A DNA stretch of 41,183 nucleotides from an uncultured Lactobacillus sp. Its GTDB lineage: Bacteria; Bacillota; Bacilli; Lactobacillales; Lactobacillaceae. Below the pieces are notes generated by a model, which ran no database searches, was not told where the DNA came from, and saw only the letters and a program-made list of their open reading frames with translations. The translations under genes and the position numbers were made by a program. Shown here piece after piece: positions 16,350-24,169 of this stretch (the stretch's first letter is position 1; the number at the start of each line of letters is the position of its first letter). The DNA lies in assembly GCF_947367125.1 (NCBI RefSeq), contig NZ_CANBCQ010000024.1:1-41183 (forward strand), in the 5' to 3' direction.

Positions 16350-16473
16350 AAAATTACTCCCTTCTGTTTAGGAATCGTTCCTATTATGCAATTCATTATA
16401 GCGAAAAAACAATTATTTTTTGTCTTCAGCCCCTTGCTATAAGCATTATTTACTAAAAAGATAATTTTTTTGC

Positions 16474-16502
16474 GAAAAAAGTGCTTTCGTCACACTTTTT
16501 TC
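16474..16502. promoter_or_regulatory. Ten-base dyad in front of the first small-RNA element
   Basis: GAAAAAAGTG and CACTTTTTTC are perfect arms around a 9-base loop. The right arm reaches the -35 region of the TATACT at 16515, so it may be an operator. With its A6/T6 arms it could instead terminate leftward transcription. Confidence 0.45.
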
Positions 16503-16527
16503 ACAAATTAAGGTTATACTATTAAAT

Positions 16528-16690
16528 GTAGTGAGGGAGAACAATTCCTCTACTACAACTCAACTTTTTTGTTTTTCATTCATACTCCTCCAAGTAAATA
16601 ATGAAAATAAAAAGAATTGACTTACTCCAATTAGTCAATTTCATATCTATCCCTTTCGGCTCACGTGCGTTGCGTGAGCTTTTCTTATAT
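16528..16690 (+). ncRNA. Small-RNA-like element 1 with anti-Shine-Dalgarno loop
   Basis: TATACT at 16515-16520 puts the start at G16528, exactly at a 5' hairpin (16528-16556, GTAGTGAGG/CCTCtACTAC). Hairpin 2 (TTTTCATT 16573-16580 / AATGAAAA 16600-16607) shows ACTCCTCC in its loop (16584-16591), the complement of a Shine-Dalgarno. Hairpin 3 (16615-16640) shows TACTCCA in its loop. A terminator follows (GCTCACG/CGTGAGC, 16659-16679, then TTTTCTT). The design recalls streptococcal csRNAs and listerial LhrC RNAs, which block ribosome binding. On the minus strand the same bases read as a Shine-Dalgarno and an 8-codon ORF, so a leftward leader is the alternative. Confidence 0.5.
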
Positions 16691-16774
16691 CTTAATTTCT
16701 TCTCAAGTAAATCTTTACCTTTTCATAATAATTTGAACATTTTTACTTCACATTTACCCAGTATTATATAAATC

Positions 16775-16890
16775 GTAGCAAGGTGGTAGAAACTTGCTAC
16801 AATACTCCCACTTTTTTATTTCATTCATTCTTACTCCTCCAAAGTAGATGAAACTAATAAGGTCCGCAAAAACTTGCGGGCCTTTTCCTT
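16775..16890 (+). ncRNA. Small-RNA-like element 2, tandem paralogue
   Basis: Same plan as the element at 16528: -10 TATTAT (16762-16767), then a 5' hairpin starting at G16775 (GTAGCAAG/CTTGCTAC, 16775-16800). Next is a TTTCAT/ATGAAA stem (16819-16824 / 16848-16853) with ACTCCTCC in the loop (16833-16840). A terminator closes it (GGTCCGCAA/TTGCGGGCC, 16861-16882, then TTTTCCTTTT). The 5' stems differ in sequence between the copies but both pair, which argues for selection on RNA structure. The anti-Shine-Dalgarno block is nearly identical. A 24-codon minus-strand ORF across the same bases is not conserved in copy 1. Confidence 0.5.
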
Positions 16891-16937
16891 TTCTTGCACT
16901 TTTTTCTGTATAATTAAAGCAGAAGCGAGGTGCCGAT

Positions 16938-17408
16938 ATGTTTTCACCATCAATCAAACATTTAATAGAAGAAAAATCTGGTTCATTTTTGATTCCTGCT
17001 AGCCGAATTGCCTTTGTCCAAGCAGATAATCCGCTTTATCATGCCTTTTTGATTTTAACCAAAGTCAAATATTCTAAAATTCCGGTCTTAGATAAAGAAA
17101 AACGAGTCGTCGGTCTACTTAGTTTGGCAATGATTACGGACAAGATGCTGACGACTGATGAAATCTCCACTGCCCCATTGGACAAATTAAAGGTCGAAGA
17201 TGTAATGCAAACCAAGTTCGATAAAATAAACTTCGTTGAAACCACTCTAGAAACACAACTGCATTTGTTAATCAATAATGCTTTCTTGCCAGTTGTAGAT
17301 GATCGTGGCGTCTTCCAAGGTTTGCTTACCCGGCGTGAATGGATCAAAGCTTTCAATTATGTAGTCCACACTTATGATATGCATTATGAAGCAAAGAAAA
17401 TAAAATAA
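16938..17408 (+). CDS. cbpB: CBS-domain protein, CbpB-like
   Basis: 156 residues made of two CBS domains (about 18-80 and 88-145). The pattern IPASRIAFVQADNPLYHAFLILTKVKYSKIPVLD matches the YkuL/CbpB family, shown in Listeria to bind cyclic di-AMP and to regulate the Rel stringent-response enzyme. GAGGTG lies 7 bases before the ATG, and a TATAAT about 20 bases farther up serves as -10. A terminator follows at once, so it is monocistronic. Ligand and partner are inferred from family. Confidence 0.8.
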   Translation: MFSPSIKHLIEEKSGSFLIPASRIAFVQADNPLYHAFLILTKVKYSKIPVLDKEKRVVGLLSLAMITDKMLTTDEISTAPLDKLKVEDVMQTKFDKINFVETTLETQLHLLINNAFLPVVDDRGVFQGLLTRREWIKAFNYVVHTYDMHYEAKKIK

Positions 17409-17415
17409 CCAATCT

Positions 17416-17439
17416 GCGGTCCTCAGGACCGCTTTTTTT
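17416..17439 (+). terminator. Terminator of the CBS-domain gene
   Basis: GCGGTCC-TCA-GGACCGC followed by seven T, 8 bases after the stop codon. Confidence 0.9.
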
Positions 17440-17541
17440 AGTATTACAACATTTATTAAGCAAAAATGTGTCCAGACCAATAAAGAATGTTAAAATTAAG
17501 CGGTAAACAGATACGATTGTATTTTTGGGAGGGCAATATAG

Positions 17542-19404
17542 ATGAAGAATTTGAAACGTCAATGGAAGTTTATTGTCGTTTTGATTGCTGGTGTGATTGG
17601 CCTGATTAGTCAATTTACACTTCACTCAAAGAGCCTCTTTTCAATTGGAAATCTCCAATTTCCAGTTCACGCCATCATTATCGATATTATCGGGATTATG
17701 ATGGCAATTTCTTTACTCTTGGAGATTTTCCATGATTGGGAAAGTGGCCGTTACGGTGTAGACATCCTGGCTGTTATTGCTGTTGTTTCTACCATTTTAA
17801 TTGGCGATGTTTGGGCTGAATGGATGATTTTAGTCATGATGACCGGTGGTGAAACGCTAGAAGATTACGCTACAGGTCAAGCTAATAAGGAATTGCGTGC
17901 CTTACTTGATAAAACGCCTCGAATCGCTGATAAATTAGTTAACGGTAAAATTACTGAAGTTAAGGTTGACGACTTACAAGTTGGCGACCACGTTTTAATT
18001 AAACCAGGTCAACAAGTCCCGGTTGACGGTAAAATTGTGAAAGGCAGTTCTAACTTTGACCAATCATCATTAACTGGTGAATCAGTTCCAGTAGCTAAAA
18101 AAACAGGCGATAGCCTGATGTCCGGCTCAGTGAACGGCGATGTAGCGGTTGAAATGGAAGTAACTAAGGCAGCTAAAGATTCAGAATATCAGTCCATCGT
18201 TGCCTTGGTTAAGTCCTCACAAGCTCAACCGGCCAAGTTCGTTAAAATGGCTGACCGTTATGCCATCCCATTTACAGTTATTTCACTAGTTATTGGTGGT
18301 GTTGCTTGGGCCGTTTCTGGGGATGCAACAAGATTTGCGGAAGTTATGGTTGTTGCTTCTCCATGTCCACTATTAATTGCGGCTCCCGTTGCCCTAGTTT
18401 CAGGGATGAGTTCAATGTCAGCTCACCACATTATTGTTAAGTCAGGTCCAACACTTGAAAAATTGGCCAAAGCTAAGACCTTTGCCTTTGATAAAACAGG
18501 TACTTTAACTGAAAATCAATTGATCGTTGACCAAGTGGTTACGGCAGATGATTCAGTTGATCAAAAAGAATTACAAAGCTTAGCTGCTAGTGTTGAACAA
18601 CAATCAAGCCACGTTATTGCTAGCTCATTAGTTAAGGCTACTAATAAAGATTGGATTCATGCCGTTACTAACTTGAAAGAAACAACCGCTCAAGGGGTCG
18701 AAGGTGACGTTGACGGCAAGCACGTTAAAGTCGGCAAATTATCTTTCGTTGATCCAAATCACGATAAAATGAACGTTGCTTCAACTGCAGTCTACATTTC
18801 AATTGATGGCAAGTTCGCTGGTTATATCACCTTGAAAGACAAGATGCGTCCAGAAAGTCCTAAGACGATTGAACGTCTTCGTCGTCAAGGTGCTGAAGAT
18901 ATCATGATGCTGACGGGTGACCACAAGCAAGTTGCTGAAAAAGTTGCCAAAGAAGCCGGTATTACCGATGTGCGTTCTGATCTTTTACCAGCACAAAAAA
19001 TTCAAGCTATTAAAGATGTGCCAAAAGACTTACGTCCTGTTGTCATGACTGGTGATGGCGTTAACGACGCTCCTAGTTTAACTGCAGCCGACGTTGGTAT
19101 TGCCATGGGTGCCAAGGGTGCTACTGCTGCCAGTGAAAGTGCTGATGCCGTAATCATGGTTAATGACATTTCCAAGGTTAATGACGCAGTCGCTATTTCT
19201 AAGCACACGATGAAGGTTGCTAATATCGACGTTTTAACTGCAATTGGTGTGGTTATTATCATTGAATTAATTGCCTTTACTGGTGTTATTCCAGCCTTCT
19301 GGGGAGCTATTTTACAGGAAGTAGTCGACATGATTACGATTAGCTTAGGCCTTCTGGCTAAGACCAAGCCAAGTGATAAGCAATTTGGTTTGGAAGATGC
19401 ATAA
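17542..19404 (+). CDS. P1B-type heavy-metal-transporting ATPase (SPC type)
   Basis: 620 residues. TGES is at 178-181 (actuator), the phosphorylated Asp317 is in DKTGT, and GDGVNDAP starts at 504. The transmembrane metal motif is SPC (S273-P-C275-P), not the CPC of copper, zinc and cadmium pumps. There is no N-terminal metal-binding domain, and about six membrane helices are present. These are the marks of P1B-4 ATPases, which export cobalt, iron or zinc. GGGAGGG precedes the ATG, and a TGTTAAAAT lies upstream as an extended -10. Substrate cannot be fixed from sequence alone. Confidence 0.88.
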   Translation: MKNLKRQWKFIVVLIAGVIGLISQFTLHSKSLFSIGNLQFPVHAIIIDIIGIMMAISLLLEIFHDWESGRYGVDILAVIAVVSTILIGDVWAEWMILVMMTGGETLEDYATGQANKELRALLDKTPRIADKLVNGKITEVKVDDLQVGDHVLIKPGQQVPVDGKIVKGSSNFDQSSLTGESVPVAKKTGDSLMSGSVNGDVAVEMEVTKAAKDSEYQSIVALVKSSQAQPAKFVKMADRYAIPFTVISLVIGGVAWAVSGDATRFAEVMVVASPCPLLIAAPVALVSGMSSMSAHHIIVKSGPTLEKLAKAKTFAFDKTGTLTENQLIVDQVVTADDSVDQKELQSLAASVEQQSSHVIASSLVKATNKDWIHAVTNLKETTAQGVEGDVDGKHVKVGKLSFVDPNHDKMNVASTAVYISIDGKFAGYITLKDKMRPESPKTIERLRRQGAEDIMMLTGDHKQVAEKVAKEAGITDVRSDLLPAQKIQAIKDVPKDLRPVVMTGDGVNDAPSLTAADVGIAMGAKGATAASESADAVIMVNDISKVNDAVAISKHTMKVANIDVLTAIGVVIIIELIAFTGVIPAFWGAILQEVVDMITISLGLLAKTKPSDKQFGLEDA

Positions 19405-19503
19405 AATTTACTACTAGATCAATTTGCATCTAACTTAGAAAACTATTAAAATTAAGCTCAACTGAATACTTTATTTAGTGGTTGGGTTTTTATCAAATTA
19501 AAA

Positions 19504-19552
19504 ACTTTCAAGATTAGCTTCTTTGGGTCAGGAAGCACTTGAAAGTTTTTTT
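19504..19552 (+). terminator. Terminator-like hairpin just before the antiporter gene
   Basis: ACTTTCAAG (19504-19512) pairs with CTTGAAAGT (19538-19546), with an inner GCTTC/GAAGC stem, then seven T. It ends about ten bases before the ribosome site of the next gene, leaving no room for a promoter after it. It may be a plain ATPase terminator, or an attenuator in the antiporter leader. Confidence 0.7.
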
Positions 19553-19572
19553 GTTTATAGAAGGGGGAAAAT

Positions 19573-20739
19573 ATGCATTTTTTAGGACAACTTATTTTAA
19601 TCCTCTTAACTACAGTATTGCTGGGACAATTATTTGCCCGCTTCAACATGCCTGCAGTTATCGGACAATTATTATCGGGAATCTTGCTGGGACCTGCTAT
19701 TTTAAATTGGGTTAAGCCAAATGACATTATTAGTCTATTTTCTGAATTTGGCGTAATTTTGTTAATGTTCTTAGCCGGCCTTGAAAGTGACTTAGATTTA
19801 CTAAAAAAATACTTCAAACTAAGTTTTACTGTCGCTACAGTTGGCGTTATTCTGCCAGTTATTTTTATGGGATTAGCCAGCTTCTTCTTCGGAATGCGTC
19901 CACTTGAAGCACTCTTTATCGGCATCGTTTTCGCCGCTACTAGCGTTTCAATCTCTGTTGTGGTCTTGCAAGAAGCACGCCAGCTTCATACTCGCGCGGG
20001 AACTGCTATTTTAGGAGCTGCTGTAGTCGATGATATTTTAGCAGTGGTAGTTTTGAGTCTGTTCACCACATTCAGTCATGAAGGCGGCAAAAGCGGCTTA
20101 ACTAACAATTTCTTTGTTAATATATTAATTGAAGTAATTTACTTCGTAATTGTTTGGGTCATTTTCAAGTTTGTTGCGCCATATTTTATGAAGATATCTG
20201 AAAAAATTGATGTGGATTATTCCGTTGTAATCGGCTCGCTTGTTTTAGCTCTAACGATGGCTTGGGCTGCCGACTTTGTTGGTCTTTCAGCTGTCGTAGG
20301 GGCCTTTTTCGGTGGTTTAGCTATTCGCCAGACGCCGCAATATAAAGAAGTTCATTCTTCAGTTTCAGCAATTGGTTATTCTGTCTTTATCCCTGTTTTC
20401 TTCGCCGATATTGGTCTTTCAATGACCTTTGCTAGCTTTATCAAGGATATCTGGTTCATCATTGCGATGACTGTTTTAGCTATTTTATCAAAATTTTGGG
20501 CTGGGAAATACTCCAGCGAATTTTTCGGTTTTACCAAAGGCGAGGGCAACATCGTTGGTGCCGGGATGGTATCACGTGGTGAAGTCGCCTTGATTGTGGC
20601 TCAAATCGGCATTAACCATCACCTTTTCCCAGAAGATATTTACTCTAGCTTGATTTTGGTTATCATCGTTACAACGGTCATTTCGCCATTTATTTTAAAT
20701 TACTTTATTAAAAAACAGAACTCTACCGAGTTTATATAA
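19573..20739 (+). CDS. CPA2-family cation/proton antiporter
   Basis: 388 residues, about twelve membrane helices. The paired aspartates Asp153-Asp154 (AAVVDDILAVVV) mark the electrogenic NapA/KefB-like branch, and FMPAVIGQLL-type and LLMFLAGLE motifs are present at the N-terminus. There is no C-terminal RCK/TrkA domain, which separates it from full KefB/KefC. It exchanges Na+ or K+ for H+ across the membrane. AGAAGGGGG precedes the ATG. Expression may depend on read-through of the hairpin directly upstream. Confidence 0.87.
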   Translation: MHFLGQLILILLTTVLLGQLFARFNMPAVIGQLLSGILLGPAILNWVKPNDIISLFSEFGVILLMFLAGLESDLDLLKKYFKLSFTVATVGVILPVIFMGLASFFFGMRPLEALFIGIVFAATSVSISVVVLQEARQLHTRAGTAILGAAVVDDILAVVVLSLFTTFSHEGGKSGLTNNFFVNILIEVIYFVIVWVIFKFVAPYFMKISEKIDVDYSVVIGSLVLALTMAWAADFVGLSAVVGAFFGGLAIRQTPQYKEVHSSVSAIGYSVFIPVFFADIGLSMTFASFIKDIWFIIAMTVLAILSKFWAGKYSSEFFGFTKGEGNIVGAGMVSRGEVALIVAQIGINHHLFPEDIYSSLILVIIVTTVISPFILNYFIKKQNSTEFI

Positions 20740-20773
20740 ATTAAAAATCCAGTCAAAGCTGGATTTTTAATTT
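20738..20773. terminator. Bidirectional terminator
   Basis: AAATTAAAAATCCAG and CTGGATTTTTAATTT, a perfect 15-base stem with a 6-base loop between two converging genes. Confidence 0.92.
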
Positions 20774-20777
20774 ATCA

Positions 20778-22337
20778 TTAATTTAATTCAAGTACTTGAT
20801 CATATTTTTCCAAATCTGCTGGTTCATAGTGGTGAATAACTTCAATAAAGGTAAAGTTTGAATTTAACAAGTAATTATGAATTTGATCTGAAATTTTCTT
20901 GTCGAGGGATGCATTAATTTCATCTAGCAGCAAAACTGATCTATCAGCCAAAATTGCCCGGGCTAATTCAATTCTTGCCAGCTGTCCACCTGATAATTGA
21001 TCAGCATTATCGCCTAAAGAGTAATCCCAGCCCTTTTCTTCAACAACTTGATTTAATCCTACTTTTTGGCAAATTTCGCTCACCTTTTCCCGGGAAATAT
21101 TTTCACCTAAAGTCAGATTAAACCATAAAGTTTCGGCAAAAATTACTGGGGACTGGCTAGCATAAGCAAACAGATCTGTGAATGAACCTGCCTTTTCTTT
21201 CTCGTTGTTGAGCAAGATTGCTTTAGCAGTACCATGTTTTCCAGTTAATAAATACTGCAACAACGTTGATTTACCTACGCCAGAGGGTCCAATAACTGCG
21301 ACCTTTTGTCCTTTTTTAATTGCAAAAGTAATTTGGTTAGCTAACTTCTTGCCCTTTCTAGTGAGAGCTAGATCTTCTATTTGCAAAGTTGCGAAATTAT
21401 AATCAGCTTTTGCCTTTTCAACCTTGCCCTTAGCAATATATTTTTCAGCTTTAGCAACAATTTTCTTCGTTGTCGCCAATTTGTTTCGATCTTCCAAAAT
21501 AGTCAAAATTGGATTAAGGAATGAATTTGATAGTTGAACAATTGCAAATAAAGCACCTAAAGTAGTTTGCCCCTTAACCACCATGTAAATTCCCACTAAG
21601 AATGGAGTTAAGAACGTAAATAAACTAGCAATCAAGTTAATCCAAGAACTAGTATCTAGATTGAGTAAGTTCATTTTACGCAAAGCATCTTCTAATTGAT
21701 TGATCAAAACTTGATTTTTCTTAACCGCATTATCGCGCTTGTTGTATAAGTTTAACGTTGTGCTACCAGCCAGAAAGTTTTTAATATGACTAACATATTT
21801 ATCATTAGCAGTTGTCCAATTTTCCGCTGCTGTTTGAATCTTCTTTTGGAACAAATTAGAAACTAGCATCGGCAAACATGAACCAATTAAAAATAATAAT
21901 GTAACTAGCCAATTAACACATAAAGCATACCCTAACGCAAAGACAATCATATAGGCCTGCATCATTATTTCAATTTCAGCATCAAAACGATTAGTTTCCA
22001 GCAACTTGAAATCTGTAGTTAAAAAGCCTAAGCTAGCAGTATTTTCTTCACTAGTCTGACCCAGCATCCCTTTCAAAATACCTGCTCGCAGCGTTGTGTT
22101 GGTCTCTTGAATAGCCCTTGTTTTTAACCGATTGAAAATCAGCGAAGCAATGAATGTCGCGATAAACGCCCCAATAACAATAGCTAGAAATTGTGCTAAA
22201 TCGCCAAACCTTCTTTGCGTACCAATATTGGTCAATGTCTGTACCATATATGCAAAAATGACTTGTTGTGTACTAGCAATCAAGCCTAAAATAGTTAACA
22301 TAATGAATTTTACATGTGAAGAATATTTGTAAATCAT
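20778..22337 (-). CDS. ABC exporter (fused membrane and ATPase domains)
   Basis: 519 residues. A six-helix exporter domain covers about 1-290. The ATPase domain has Walker A GPSGVGKST at 350-358, signature LSGGQLAR at 448-455, Walker B VLLLDEINASLD and an HH in place of the usual AHR around the H-loop (FIEVIHHYEP). It is shorter than most half-transporters and lacks a peptidase domain. It is divergent from an Rgg gene with a 20-bp palindrome between them, so it is the likely regulated target and may export a peptide or drug. GGAGGA precedes the ATG. Confidence 0.85.
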   Translation of the reverse strand: MIYKYSSHVKFIMLTILGLIASTQQVIFAYMVQTLTNIGTQRRFGDLAQFLAIVIGAFIATFIASLIFNRLKTRAIQETNTTLRAGILKGMLGQTSEENTASLGFLTTDFKLLETNRFDAEIEIMMQAYMIVFALGYALCVNWLVTLLFLIGSCLPMLVSNLFQKKIQTAAENWTTANDKYVSHIKNFLAGSTTLNLYNKRDNAVKKNQVLINQLEDALRKMNLLNLDTSSWINLIASLFTFLTPFLVGIYMVVKGQTTLGALFAIVQLSNSFLNPILTILEDRNKLATTKKIVAKAEKYIAKGKVEKAKADYNFATLQIEDLALTRKGKKLANQITFAIKKGQKVAVIGPSGVGKSTLLQYLLTGKHGTAKAILLNNEKEKAGSFTDLFAYASQSPVIFAETLWFNLTLGENISREKVSEICQKVGLNQVVEEKGWDYSLGDNADQLSGGQLARIELARAILADRSVLLLDEINASLDKKISDQIHNYLLNSNFTFIEVIHHYEPADLEKYDQVLELN

Positions 22338-22398
22338 TTTTCGTCCTCCTGTGTTGATTTTAAGCTAGTATCGCAGGATAATGACCCAAAATGTTAAA

Positions 22399-22418
22399 AA
22401 TTTGCAGATCTGCAAATT
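22399..22418. promoter_or_regulatory. 20-bp perfect palindrome, candidate Rgg operator
   Basis: AATTTGCAGATCTGCAAATT lies between divergent exporter and Rgg genes. Read toward the exporter it ends 26 bases before a possible -10 (GATACT), i.e. just upstream of a poor -35, the usual place for an activator site. On the other side it ends 13 bases before the Rgg ATG, so it could also autoregulate. Confidence 0.6.
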
Positions 22419-22431
22419 AAGGTGAAACACA

Positions 22432-23289
22432 ATGTTCAAATATGGATCAGTTTACAAACAATTACGCAAAGACCAAGAAATCACTCAAACTAAAGCTTGC
22501 AGCGGTATTTGTTCAATCTCTAAATTATCACGCTGGGAAAATAATCAAGTCGAAGTTGAATTCAGCACTGCTCTTGCCTTACTCAAACGCATCAATATTA
22601 CGGTAGCTGAATTCACTCACTACGCTGAATTGAAAACAGAGTTTGAGTTACCAGACGAGATCGTCACTGCTATCAGAGATAAAAATTTACCTGTACTACG
22701 TAATTACACACAAAGTCATTTAGCTAAATATCATGCTAGTAAAAATATCCTGGAATTAAAGAATGTCTTGATACTCTGCAATCAGCTATTACTAATTGAA
22801 GGTAAAAACTATCTAACTCCTGCCGATATTCAAAGAATTGGCTCCTATCTATTACACAATACAGTCTGGTCTAAATACAACATTACCTTGTTTGCCAACG
22901 CACCGTTTTTGTTAAACTCAGAAATTGGTTTCAAAATTGCCATGCGGATTATTCATAGCTTTGATCAAATGAGTGACTTGAGTGATAACCTAACGATCTT
23001 CATGGGTGGCCTTTCAGATACTGTTATTGCCTTTATTTTTAAGAAGAAGCTAGATTATGCACAGCAGCTATTAGATGAACTACGCAAGGTTGAATTGCCA
23101 CCTCATTTTATGTTTTTCAATCTCGTTTTAACTTTTTTGCAAAGGGTCATTAATTACTGTCAGATCGGGGATGAACAACCAGTTCTAGCAATATTCAATG
23201 ATTTGATACAATTGAACTGCTCACAACATGCACAAAAATTGCTAGAGGTATTTAAAGACGTTAAACAAATTTGGGAGAAAGATGAATGA
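22432..23289 (+). CDS. Rgg/MutR-family transcription regulator
   Basis: 285 residues. The helix-turn-helix covers about 3-58 (KYGSVYKQLRKDQEITQTKA, then SISKLSRWENNQVEVEFSTA), and a helical TPR-like sensor domain fills the rest. AAGGTG lies 7 bases before the ATG. It is divergent from the ABC exporter, and its stop codon overlaps a 21-codon hydrophobic peptide gene by four bases. This rgg-exporter-peptide grouping is the shape of a peptide-pheromone circuit. Confidence 0.88.
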   Translation: MFKYGSVYKQLRKDQEITQTKACSGICSISKLSRWENNQVEVEFSTALALLKRINITVAEFTHYAELKTEFELPDEIVTAIRDKNLPVLRNYTQSHLAKYHASKNILELKNVLILCNQLLLIEGKNYLTPADIQRIGSYLLHNTVWSKYNITLFANAPFLLNSEIGFKIAMRIIHSFDQMSDLSDNLTIFMGGLSDTVIAFIFKKKLDYAQQLLDELRKVELPPHFMFFNLVLTFLQRVINYCQIGDEQPVLAIFNDLIQLNCSQHAQKLLEVFKDVKQIWEKDE

Positions 23290-23351
23290 AATCTAGTGAA
23301 AAAATATACTTAGTTAAAAAGTTTTCCGCATTCATTGCAATTATTGCCTGA
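23286..23351 (+). CDS. Short hydrophobic peptide overlapping the rgg stop codon
   Basis: The ATGA overlap at the rgg end opens a 21-codon frame: a charged N-terminus (MKSSEKIYLVKK) and a hydrophobic end (FSAFIAIIA). GGGAG lies 8 bases before this ATG inside the rgg coding region, ideal spacing, and a terminator follows 16 bases after the stop. Size, charge layout and linkage to rgg are those of short hydrophobic pheromone precursors (SHP) that are exported, trimmed and re-imported to bind Rgg. The typical SHP ending with Gly is absent. A chance ORF cannot be fully ruled out. Confidence 0.6.
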   Translation: MKSSEKIYLVKKFSAFIAIIA

Positions 23352-23366
23352 GTAATAACTATCGCG

Positions 23367-23391
23367 GCTAACCCTTGTGGTTAGCTTTTTT
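23367..23391 (+). terminator. Terminator of the rgg-peptide unit
   Basis: GCTAACC-cttgt-GGTTAGC then six T. Confidence 0.88.
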
Positions 23392-23491
23392 CATTATTGC
23401 AGTAATTACTTAGTAGCTGCCGCAGTAGTGTTAACCCCCTACTTTTTCAGTTTTTATCTTCACACTCATTTTAACTGCAACGACCAAGACA

Positions 23492-23530
23492 ATAAAAACC
23501 TTCGAAATTCGTATCCAAATTTCGAAGGTT
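23492..23530 (-). terminator. Terminator of the small surface-protein gene
   Basis: AACCTTCGAAATT and AATTTCGAAGGTT arms with a run of T on the minus-strand side, about 55 bases after the stop codon at 23584. Confidence 0.85.
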
Positions 23531-23583
23531 ACTATACTATTATTTCTCTATTTTTACACGGTATTCATTATGCAAACTTTTAA

Positions 23584-23940
23584 TTAGTTCTTAACAACGT
23601 CCTTAGCATTCAACCATTGGCTCTTGTTGATCTTAACGATCTTCTTGCCAGCAGCCTTCTTAACATCCTTGGCGGTGTAGGTTGAACCCATTGAAACTTT
23701 TTGAGTAGTCTTGTGACCTTGAGCGTTCAAAACGTTAACTTTTTGGTTCTTAGTGTCCTTAACAGTAACAAAGATCTTGTCGCCCTTCTTGATTGCTGGG
23801 TTAGTTGGCATAGTTTCCGCAACACCTAACTTTGGAGCAGTGAAGCTAGCAGCTTGACTAACTGAAGCACTGATACCCATTAAACTCATTGAAGCAACTG
23901 CAACTGAAACAACTTTAACTAAATTCTTTGAAACTAACAT
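23584..23940 (-). CDS. Small secreted protein, S-layer-domain-like
   Basis: 118 residues with a clear signal peptide (basic MLVSKNLVK, hydrophobic to about 28, cut after VSQA). The mature part is about 88 residues and rich in Lys and Val; its end (VLNAQGHKTTQKVSMGSTYT, then KKIVKINKSQWLNAKDV) resembles one SLAP wall-binding repeat of Lactobacillus surface proteins. Codon use is strongly biased to AAG/AAC/GTT, a sign of high expression, and the gene has a good promoter, a 5' hairpin and a strong terminator. Function beyond wall association is unknown. Confidence 0.75.
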   Translation of the reverse strand: MLVSKNLVKVVSVAVASMSLMGISASVSQAASFTAPKLGVAETMPTNPAIKKGDKIFVTVKDTKNQKVNVLNAQGHKTTQKVSMGSTYTAKDVKKAAGKKIVKINKSQWLNAKDVVKN

Positions 23941-23977
23941 AATGAATACCTCTAATTTCTATATCACTTAATTTGTT

Positions 23978-23992
23978 GGAACTTTTTGTTCC
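23978..23992 (-). promoter_or_regulatory. 5' untranslated hairpin of the surface-protein mRNA
   Basis: GGAAC-AAAAA-GTTCC, near the expected 5' end of the transcript. Such stems are known to stabilise S-layer mRNAs in lactobacilli; the same effect here is inferred. Confidence 0.45.
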
Positions 23993-24010
23993 CTCATTCC
24001 TTACAGTTTT

Positions 24011-24038
24011 ATTGTATAACATCCGTTATTAATTGCAA
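24011..24038 (-). promoter_or_regulatory. Promoter of the surface-protein gene
   Basis: Minus strand TTGCAA, 16-base spacer, TACAAT, about 70 bases before the ATG. Confidence 0.6.
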
Positions 24039-24127
24039 GTGATTTCTTGAAGTTTTTTAAAAATAATTCAGTTGTCTCAAAGTGTTGCTATAATAACGAT
24101 TGCTGGGATTTTTTGTCCAAAAGCATT

Positions 24128-24169
24128 AAAAAAGTGTCTGAGAAACCGTTCTTTCCCAAACACTTTTTT
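24128..24169. terminator. Terminator at the end of the MFS gene
   Basis: AAAAAAGTGT and ACACTTTTTT arms; overlaps the TAA of the leftward MFS gene. Confidence 0.8.

Noticed and set aside
16754..16957. 67-codon minus-strand ORF across the second small-RNA element
   Set aside because: It runs through the cbpB start, a terminator and the RNA stems; only its last 24 codons have a ribosome site and these are not shared by the tandem copy.
23392..23491. Possible gene between two terminators
   Set aside because: About 100 bases with no ribosome site or coherent frame; nothing supported.
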